A stretch of 58,518 nt of DNA from Alphaproteobacteria bacterium. GTDB lineage: Bacteria > Pseudomonadota > Alphaproteobacteria > SP197. The notes beneath the pieces are model-generated. The model was not told the DNA's origin. It was given only the letters and a program-made list of their open reading frames with translations, and did no database searches. The position numbers and the translations under genes were made by a program. Shown here one piece after another: positions 52,509-58,518 of this stretch. Each line of letters starts with the position of its first letter. Position 1 is the stretch's first letter. Where the stretch lies: NCBI GenBank assembly GCA_028277285.1, contig JANQGO010000458.1:1-58518 (forward strand). Reading direction: 5' to 3'.

Positions 52509-55298
52509 TTGAACCGTTTCGCAATAGGTCATTCGAAGAGTCGCACCAAACAAAAGCTGCAGCAGATCTATGCAACAGCGTGTCGCTGGCTGGATGTCGA
52601 GCCAGATGACGGGTTTGTTGAGACGGTGTTGCAGGATACGTCGATCAGTCGGGATAGCGATCTGGGCAGTCAGTTCGTATCCAGACTGCTCTCCGAAAAG
52701 CTTGGTATGCCGTCAGCGGCGTTCGGCTTGATCGGCACTGGGCTGCTTCACGCAATTCTCGATGCCGACGAGGCGTCAGACACCGCGAAAAAAGACGATA
52801 CCAAAGCATACGGCCGGGTGAGTGTGCCGTCCGAGGAGGCGACCGACCTTAACGGTTTGGCCGCGCGTCTGCTGCTGCCGCAGGTCGATCCGGGGGATGT
52901 CAAGAGGGCGGCAGCTTTTGTCAGCTTTCTGCTGAAGACCCATGGGCCGAAAGCGCTCATCGATTTCGGACGCGCCATGGGGCCCGAAGGATCGGTCGAC
53001 GAGGCGAGCAAGGCGGCGACCGGAAAGTCCACCGCTGTTCTGGAGTTGGAATGGCAGGGTTCCGCGGATGCGCAGCACAAGAAGATGGGACCCTTTCATG
53101 TTCTCGGCTGGGCTGCCAGGTCCGCATGCCGTTTTCCACGATTGCTCACCTACTTCTTCATCGCAAACGCCATCCAAATCTCCTACGGCGTCGTTGTGCC
53201 GGTTTGGCTTCAGCAGCTGTTCGACGAAGGTATCCAGCACAACCATATCGGCGTGATCGAACTCACGCTGACTTATCTTGTTGTTGGTTTCCTGTTCACG
53301 AGCGCAGCGGGTGTCCTGCTCGATTACTGTGTCGCTGCCCTCGGTCCCAGAATGCTGGAGCGCATGCGTTTCCGCATGTTCAACAAGCTCCAGCAGATGT
53401 CGACCCGATCGTTGTCGCGCTACGGCAGCGATGAAGTCGTCTCGAACTTCTCCAACGATTTGACCGTCCTGGAGAAAGCCGTCGTCTGGTCGGTTCCCGG
53501 CCTTTTCGCCAAGAGTCTGATGTTGATCGGATCCGTCGGCATCGCGTTCCATCTGGATTGGCAATTGGCGCTGCCGATGTTGATTGCCATGGCGCTGGCC
53601 TTCTGGCTGCCGCGGCTGATTGCCAAATGGGCCTTGAAGAAAACCCATGAACGCAGCATCGAAGATGCCAAACTGGTTCGGGTGATCAAGGAAAACGCCC
53701 TTCTGCAACGGGTCATTCACGCGTTCGGACTGACCTCGACCCTGGTGGACAGGTTTAGGAGCCAACTTGATGAGCTCTATCGATCAAGTTGGGGGCAGTA
53801 CTTCTCGTCAGGCTTGGTCGGGCGCGCCACCAACTTCGGGATCAGCGGCAGCCAGTTGATCGTGATCGGGCTGGGCGCGGTCCTTTCCGTCGAAGGTGAG
53901 GTGTCGGCCGGCACCATTGTCGCCTTTATCACGCTGCTGCTCAGCATCGGCGGCGCCGCCGGCTTCATCGGTGCGCAATTGCCGATCTTGATACAGGCGG
54001 TCGGTTCGCTCCAGCGTATCGAGACGTTTCTGGCCCAGCCTGTCGAGATCAAGCCGCCCGACACGGTCGAATCGATGGCTCTGCCGCTGAAGGCCGTGAC
54101 GTTCGACAACGTCTCGTTCAGCTATGAAGGCGACAAGGTCAACCTGGACGGCATATCGATACAGATTGATACACCGCAGCGCATCGCGGTCGTCGGGCCT
54201 TCCGGTTCCGGCAAGAGCACCTTCATTGGTCTGATCGAGCATCAGTTTGACCCAACGGAAGGGCACATCTATCTGAACGGCATCGATCTGCGGAAAATCG
54301 GCGACGAGCAGCGCAACGAGCTGATCAATGTCGTGCCGCAGGAACCGCTCTTGTTCCAGACATCCGTGCGCGAAAACATCCGAATGGGCAAACTTGACGC
54401 GACGGACGAGGAGATCGAGGAAGCGGCAAAGAAGGCGGAAATCCACGACTTTATCGTCAGCCTTCCCGATGGATACGATACGGACTCGGGCGAAGCGGGC
54501 CGGAAGTTTTCCGGCGGCCAGCGCCAGCGTATCGCGATCGCCCGCGCCATCATCAACGACCCTGAGATCCTGTTGCTTGACGAGGCAACGTCAGCCCTCG
54601 ACGAAGCCAGCGCCGCCGCCATCAACGAGACCCTGGAACGGGTGACACGGGGCCGCACCGTCTTTGCCATCACCCATCACCTCAACGACTGCGAGCTGAT
54701 GGATCTTGTCCTCGTGCTGAAGGACGGCAAGATCGTCGAGACCGGGACCCACAAGGAACTGGTGTCGCGCGAAGGCGCCTATGCCGACTTGTGGAACGCG
54801 CACACAATCGCCAATGCGACCGATGACCTAACAACAGATGACATCATCAAGATGCTGGGCCGGTTCGCGCTGTTCGAGGACCTGCCGGCAGACACCATGG
54901 AAAAGGCCTTCAAGGCGATGCGGCTTGAGACCGTGCAGGCCGGCACCAGTCTTTTGGAAGAAGGCCAGTCGGCCGAACGCTTCGTCCTCATCGTCAAGGG
55001 TACGGTGGAACGGACCGTGCGTATGCCCAGCGGCGAGATTCACGAGTTGGAGTTGCTCGACGCCGGCGAAGCTCTCGGCGAGTACGCTATTCTTGACGAC
55101 GCGACGAACCCGGCGACCGCAACGACAACAACGACGTGCACGCTGCTGTCGATCCACAAGCTCGACCTGCTGAAACTGTTGGGCGACGATCCTAGAATGC
55201 TGGCCCACATACAAACGATGCTGCGGGCGCGCGAAGACGAGATAAGGGAGCACATCACGTGGAGGAAACTGCACGAGTTGGTTGTTCCAAGTCCTTAG
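52509..55298 (+). CDS. ABC exporter (TMD-NBD) with N-terminal extension and C-terminal cyclic-nucleotide-binding domain
   Basis: The protein has 929 residues from a TTG. Residues 1-200 are soluble; the later part (AAAFVSFLLKTHGPKALIDF ... VLELEWQG) resembles the C-terminal helices of gluzincin (MA-like) peptidases, but no HExxH is visible. An exporter TMD follows (about 215-500). The NBD has Walker A GPSGSGKST (563), signature FSGGQRQR (667), and Walker B ILLLDEATSALD (687). The C-terminal region (about 780-900) is a CAP-like beta-roll, with LFEDLPADTMEKAF and GEALGEYAILDD. It probably exports the cluster's product. The FAAL gene starts inside its 3' end. Confidence 0.9.
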   Translation: MNRFAIGHSKSRTKQKLQQIYATACRWLDVEPDDGFVETVLQDTSISRDSDLGSQFVSRLLSEKLGMPSAAFGLIGTGLLHAILDADEASDTAKKDDTKAYGRVSVPSEEATDLNGLAARLLLPQVDPGDVKRAAAFVSFLLKTHGPKALIDFGRAMGPEGSVDEASKAATGKSTAVLELEWQGSADAQHKKMGPFHVLGWAARSACRFPRLLTYFFIANAIQISYGVVVPVWLQQLFDEGIQHNHIGVIELTLTYLVVGFLFTSAAGVLLDYCVAALGPRMLERMRFRMFNKLQQMSTRSLSRYGSDEVVSNFSNDLTVLEKAVVWSVPGLFAKSLMLIGSVGIAFHLDWQLALPMLIAMALAFWLPRLIAKWALKKTHERSIEDAKLVRVIKENALLQRVIHAFGLTSTLVDRFRSQLDELYRSSWGQYFSSGLVGRATNFGISGSQLIVIGLGAVLSVEGEVSAGTIVAFITLLLSIGGAAGFIGAQLPILIQAVGSLQRIETFLAQPVEIKPPDTVESMALPLKAVTFDNVSFSYEGDKVNLDGISIQIDTPQRIAVVGPSGSGKSTFIGLIEHQFDPTEGHIYLNGIDLRKIGDEQRNELINVVPQEPLLFQTSVRENIRMGKLDATDEEIEEAAKKAEIHDFIVSLPDGYDTDSGEAGRKFSGGQRQRIAIARAIINDPEILLLDEATSALDEASAAAINETLERVTRGRTVFAITHHLNDCELMDLVLVLKDGKIVETGTHKELVSREGAYADLWNAHTIANATDDLTTDDIIKMLGRFALFEDLPADTMEKAFKAMRLETVQAGTSLLEEGQSAERFVLIVKGTVERTVRMPSGEIHELELLDAGEALGEYAILDDATNPATATTTTTCTLLSIHKLDLLKLLGDDPRMLAHIQTMLRAREDEIREHITWRKLHELVVPSP

Positions 55299-57415
55299 CG
55301 CCCGTGCGATCGGGCATCGCGGACGCACTAACGGTCGCACAGATGCTGGCGCACCGCGCCGCCGAACCCGATCTCAACTGGTCAATCCGGTTCCTCGACA
55401 GTGCCGGCCGCGAGGCCGAGACCTGGACGCTGGCCGATCTTGAAGCCAGAACGCGCGCGATCGCCGCGCGATTGCAATCGGCTACCGCGCCCGGCGATCC
55501 GGTTCTTCTGGTGTTCCAACCGGGCCTGGCGTTTCTCGCCGCCTTTCTGGCGTGCCAATGGGCCGGCAGGCTCGCGGTACCGATCAATCCGCCCCGGCGC
55601 AACCGGCTGCTGGGTCGGTTGGAGTCCGTCGTTCGTGACTGTGGTGCCAAGGTCGGCCTGAATGGTCCGGGCCTTATCGACTCCGTAAACCAGTGGCAAT
55701 CCGCCAGTCCGGTGCTCGCCGGCGTCTCATGGCATGACGTTGATCGCATAGACGATGGCGCGGCCGGCTCGCCGCACGACGCGTCATCGGATGACATTGC
55801 CTTCATCCAGTACACGTCCGGCTCCACGTCTCAGCCCAAGGGCGTCAAGGTTACCCATCGCAACCTGCTGGAAGACATGGCGCGCATGGCCGATGCCTGG
55901 GCGATCAAGACCGACAGCGTCATGGTCACCTGGCTGCCCGCCTTCCACGACCTCGGCCTTATCTTTGGCCTGCTCCAGCCGCTCTATGCCGGCTGCCCGG
56001 TGGTTCAACTCGCGCCCAACTCGTTTCTGCAGCGCCCCGGCCTATGGCTTCAGGCGATCACGCGCTATCGCGGCACGCACTCGGCGGCGCCGAGCTTTGC
56101 CTACGACCTCTGCTGCCGCCGTATCCCTGAAGACCAGCGGGCGGGCCTGGATCTCTCAAGCCTTGTCATGACCATGAACGCCGCCGAACCGATCAACCCC
56201 GAGGTGCTCGAACGTTTCGCCGAGACCTTCGCGCCCGCCGGTTTCCGGCGCGATGCGTTTGCGCCGGCCTATGGCTTGGCCGAATCGACTCTGGCCGTCA
56301 CCGCCAGTCCGGTCGGCGAACCACCGGTCATGGTCAGACTGGATACCGCCTCGCTGGAGAACCACACGATCAAGGTGAACTCTGACGACGACCCCGCCGG
56401 CAGGGTATTGGCCGGCTGTGGGGCGCCGCTGCCGGACGTGCCCATCGCCATCGTCGATGCCGACACGAAGCGCCGCGTGGCGCCGGACGCTGTCGGCGAG
56501 ATCTGGGTCGGCGGGCCGACGATCGCGCGCGGGTATTGGCGCCGCGACGACGAGACCGCCGCCACGTTTGGCGTGACGGTCGATGGCGAAACCGACACGA
56601 CGGGTTACCTGCGCACCGGCGACCTGGGTGCCATGATCGACGGCGAACTCGTCGTCACCGGGCGCATCAAGGACCTGATCATCATCAACGGCACCAACCA
56701 CTATCCCCAGGACATCGAGCGCACGGCGCAGGCGGCCCATAACGCGCTGCGCATCGACAACGGTGCGGCGTTTTCCCTTGAGGACGATCACGGCCTCGAA
56801 CACGTCGCCCTGGTACAGGAGGTGGAACGCACACAGCGCAAAGCCGACCCGGCGCCGATCTTCCAGGCGGTCAGTGACGCGGTGTGGCGCGAGCTTGAGC
56901 TGCCGATCGCCCGCATCGTTCTTGTCGAACCCGGCGCCGTTCTGCGCACCTCCAGCGGTAAGATCCAGCGCCTGGCGAACAAACAGGCCTACCTGAACGG
57001 CAAGCTGCCTGTCATCGCCGAGTGGCGCGCCACGTCCGAAACGGCCCACCGCGAACCGGCGTTCGCACAGGAAACGGCCGCGCAGGCCGGGGATCATGCT
57101 GCCCTGACAACGTGGATCGTCGCCTGGCTCGCCAAGCGTCTTGACCTGCCGGTTGGCGAGATCGCCGTCGACCGGGGCTTCGCCGAGCTCGGTCTGGCCT
57201 CCATCGATGCCACGGAGTTCGCGTTTGCGCTCGGCGATCACCTGGGACGCGACCTGCCCGAGACGCTTGCGTTCGACCACCCGACCGTCTCCCGTGTGGT
57301 CGACCATGTGACGGGCGCAGCGGCGGACATGAGAGCGGAAAAGCCGCCGCGGCCCGGCCAGCAGGGGTCGGACCTGGAGGAGCTGCTGTCCGCGATCGAA
57401 CAGAAGAGCCCGTGA
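55259..57415 (+). CDS. Fatty-acyl-AMP ligase fused to an acyl carrier protein (FAAL-ACP)
   Basis: The protein has 718 residues. The adenylation part has QYTSGSTSQPKGVKVTH (about 183), WLPAFHDLGLIFGLL and the FAAL-type GRIKDLIIINGTNHYPQDIE (about 467), with the terminal Lys in TSSGKIQR. A C-terminal ACP carries FAELGLASIDATEF, with the pantetheine Ser near 645. FAALs activate fatty acids as acyl-AMP and load them onto ACP without CoA, starting lipopeptide or polyketide chains. The GTG at 55259 overlaps the exporter gene by 40 bp but has AAGGGAG upstream; a GTG at 55304 is the alternative. The PKS start overlaps its stop. Confidence 0.93.
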   Translation: MEETARVGCSKSLAPVRSGIADALTVAQMLAHRAAEPDLNWSIRFLDSAGREAETWTLADLEARTRAIAARLQSATAPGDPVLLVFQPGLAFLAAFLACQWAGRLAVPINPPRRNRLLGRLESVVRDCGAKVGLNGPGLIDSVNQWQSASPVLAGVSWHDVDRIDDGAAGSPHDASSDDIAFIQYTSGSTSQPKGVKVTHRNLLEDMARMADAWAIKTDSVMVTWLPAFHDLGLIFGLLQPLYAGCPVVQLAPNSFLQRPGLWLQAITRYRGTHSAAPSFAYDLCCRRIPEDQRAGLDLSSLVMTMNAAEPINPEVLERFAETFAPAGFRRDAFAPAYGLAESTLAVTASPVGEPPVMVRLDTASLENHTIKVNSDDDPAGRVLAGCGAPLPDVPIAIVDADTKRRVAPDAVGEIWVGGPTIARGYWRRDDETAATFGVTVDGETDTTGYLRTGDLGAMIDGELVVTGRIKDLIIINGTNHYPQDIERTAQAAHNALRIDNGAAFSLEDDHGLEHVALVQEVERTQRKADPAPIFQAVSDAVWRELELPIARIVLVEPGAVLRTSSGKIQRLANKQAYLNGKLPVIAEWRATSETAHREPAFAQETAAQAGDHAALTTWIVAWLAKRLDLPVGEIAVDRGFAELGLASIDATEFAFALGDHLGRDLPETLAFDHPTVSRVVDHVTGAAADMRAEKPPRPGQQGSDLEELLSAIEQKSP

Positions 57416-58488
57416 CGGCCAAGCCGGCAGCCAAGGACATACTGCGCGAACGTCTCGCGCGGCTCGAGGCCGACCAGATCGCCGACCTCGTGCTGGACCT
57501 GCAGTCGCGCATCGACGGGCTGCGCGCCGAGCTGTCCACCGTCCGCGAGCCGATCGCGATCGTCGGCCAGGCCTGCCGTCTGCCGCATGCCGACGGCATC
57601 GACGACTTCAGGCGGCTGCTGTTCGCCGGCGAGAACGCCGTTGGTTCGCCGCCCGCCAGCCGGCCTGAAGCCGAGAACCTGCCGCCGGCGGGTTACATCG
57701 CCGACATCGACCGCTTCGATGCGGGCTTTTTCGGCTTCCGCGCCAACGAAGCAGCCGCCATGGATCCGCAACAGCGCATGCTGATGGAGCTGACCTGGCA
57801 CGGCCTGGAGGATGCCGGTTATGCCGACCGCAACTGGCGCCCGGCCCATACCGGCCTCTTTGTCGGTATCAGCACCAGCGACTACGAAGAACGGTTTCGC
57901 GGCGATGGTCATCGGGGTTTCACACCGGCGGCCATCACCGGCAACGCACGCAGTATCGCCGCGGGACGTCTGGCCCATTGGCTGGATACGACGGGCCCAG
58001 CCTTGGCGTTGGACACCGCCTGTTCGTCGTCCCTGGTCGCCGTGCACATCGCCTGTCTGTCGCTTCGCTCGGGCGCCTGCGACATGGCGATCGCGGCCGG
58101 CGTCAACGCGCTGCTGGAAGGTGACCTGAGCGACGGTTTCGAAGCCGCCGGCATGCTGAGCGTCGACCACGCCTGCAAGACCTTCGATACCGGCGCCAAC
58201 GGCTATGTCCGCGGCGAAGGCGGCGGGGTCGTGGTGCTCAAACGCCTGTCCGATGCCGAACGCGACGGCGACCTTATCCGCGCGGTCATCAAAGGCGGCG
58301 CCATCAACCATGACGGCCGCGCCAGCGCCTTGACCGCGCCCAACGGCCCGGCCCAGGTCGCGGTCATCCGTGCCGCCCTGGAGAACGCCGGTTTGGGACC
58401 GGGCGACGTGCAGGCCGTGGAATGCCATGGTACAGGCACGCCATTGGGCGACCCGATCAGCAGGTCGCTCGCCCTGGCCGGACCATAG
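57412..58488 (+). CDS. Type I polyketide synthase, ketosynthase domain, interrupted at the window edge
   Basis: The visible product has 358 residues. A coiled-coil-like docking helix (RERLARLEADQIADLVLDLQ) leads into the KS. VREPIAIVGQACRLP is the KS start, DTACSSSLVAVHIA holds the catalytic Cys, and VECHGTGTPLGDP the first His. The open frame then gives SRSLALAGP and a TAG, unlike any KS. The reverse complement of the last bases restores the expected continuation, so the stop is a consequence of a terminal inversion rather than the true gene end. The GTG start overlaps the FAAL-ACP stop (GTGA). It should extend the FAAL-loaded acyl chain; further domains lie outside the window. Confidence 0.9.
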   Translation: MTAKPAAKDILRERLARLEADQIADLVLDLQSRIDGLRAELSTVREPIAIVGQACRLPHADGIDDFRRLLFAGENAVGSPPASRPEAENLPPAGYIADIDRFDAGFFGFRANEAAAMDPQQRMLMELTWHGLEDAGYADRNWRPAHTGLFVGISTSDYEERFRGDGHRGFTPAAITGNARSIAAGRLAHWLDTTGPALALDTACSSSLVAVHIACLSLRSGACDMAIAAGVNALLEGDLSDGFEAAGMLSVDHACKTFDTGANGYVRGEGGGVVVLKRLSDAERDGDLIRAVIKGGAINHDGRASALTAPNGPAQVAVIRAALENAGLGPGDVQAVECHGTGTPLGDPISRSLALAGP

Positions 58489-58518
58489 GCCTCGCCCAGG
58501 GCCTGAACCTCGATCGGG
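58452..58518. repeat. 53-bp inverted segment flanked by a 7-bp inverted repeat CCCGATC/GATCGGG
   Basis: CCCGATC (58452-58458) and GATCGGG (58512-58518) flank 53 bp. Flipping these 53 bp gives an in-frame KS sequence reading IEVQALGEAYGPARASDLLI, exactly what follows HGTGTPLGDP in type I ketosynthases. As printed, the segment encodes a premature stop. The event ends exactly at the last base of the window. Confidence 0.85.

Noticed and set aside
58452-58518. Site-specific invertible switch controlling the PKS
   Set aside because: The 7-bp repeats and 53-bp segment are much smaller than known invertase-controlled switches, no recombinase gene is visible, and the event falls exactly at the sequence end. 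An artefact is more likely.
1-58518. CRISPR arrays, tRNA or rRNA genes, insertion sequences, integrases
   Set aside because: I saw no regularly spaced direct repeats, cloverleaf-like sequence, transposase or integrase motif in the supplied sequence or ORFs. Short or degenerate examples could be missed by eye.

Overview
The window is GC-rich and densely packed. Its gene content (a Paracoccus-type nar operon with an FNR-like regulator, a liu leucine pathway, polyamine-type ABC transporters, a BCCT carrier, and intergenic palindromes of the kind common in alphaproteobacteria) suggests a free-living, facultatively nitrate-respiring alphaproteobacterium, possibly Rhodospirillales-like and marine. 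This assignment comes from gene families alone; no rRNA or tRNA is visible.

Region 1 (1-9645, + strand) is a bacterial microcompartment (BMC) locus. A PotABC-type importer (ATPase truncated by the window edge, plus two permeases) is followed by a short-chain dehydrogenase, an APH-fold kinase, a class III PLP enzyme, a CoA-acylating aldehyde dehydrogenase, and shell genes encoding BMC-T, BMC-P, BMC-H and a second BMC-T. A 149-residue protein of unknown function lies among the shell genes. The enzyme set matches the RMM type (Rhodococcus/Mycobacterium microcompartment), proposed to degrade 1-amino-2-propanol. The predicted route is import, O-phosphorylation, phospho-elimination to an aldehyde, and oxidation to acyl-CoA inside a shell. 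The aldehyde dehydrogenase C-terminus and the 149-residue protein N-terminus carry similar amphipathic helices that look like encapsulation peptides.

Region 2 (9659-18136, - strand) starts with an inverted-repeat element between convergent operons. It then holds a leucine/isovalerate catabolic operon (acyl-CoA ligase, liuA, liuB, liuD, liuE, liuC) with a pair of palindromic elements between the ligase and liuA.

Region 3 (18262-23809, - strand) has a GMC oxidoreductase and its likely gluconate-2-dehydrogenase-subunit-3-type partner, separated by a PotD-like binding protein and a BCCT transporter. A lipoprotein gene (+) meets narI tail to tail, the two stops sharing CTAG.

Region 4 (24684-35115) is narKGHJI, translationally coupled, with a two-domain NarK fusion. 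A divergent Crp/FNR-family regulator without an N-terminal cysteine cluster resembles NarR. Three FNR-type boxes lie in the shared intergenic region.

Region 5 (35140-58518, mostly + strand) is a natural-product cluster: phosphopantetheinyl transferase, a small ABM-like protein, two NRPSs (C-A-PCP and C-A-PCP-degenerate E-C-PCP-TE), an FkbM-like protein, two PhyH oxygenases, a GT9-like glycosyltransferase, a type II thioesterase, an unusual ABC exporter with a C-terminal cyclic-nucleotide-binding domain, a fatty-acyl-AMP ligase fused to an ACP, and the start of a PKS ketosynthase. The likely product is an acylated, hydroxylated short peptide made by a hybrid FAAL/PKS/NRPS line. At the right edge the last bases are the reverse complement of what the ketosynthase should encode, flanked by a 7-bp inverted repeat. 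This is either a chimeric or misassembled contig end or a real micro-inversion.
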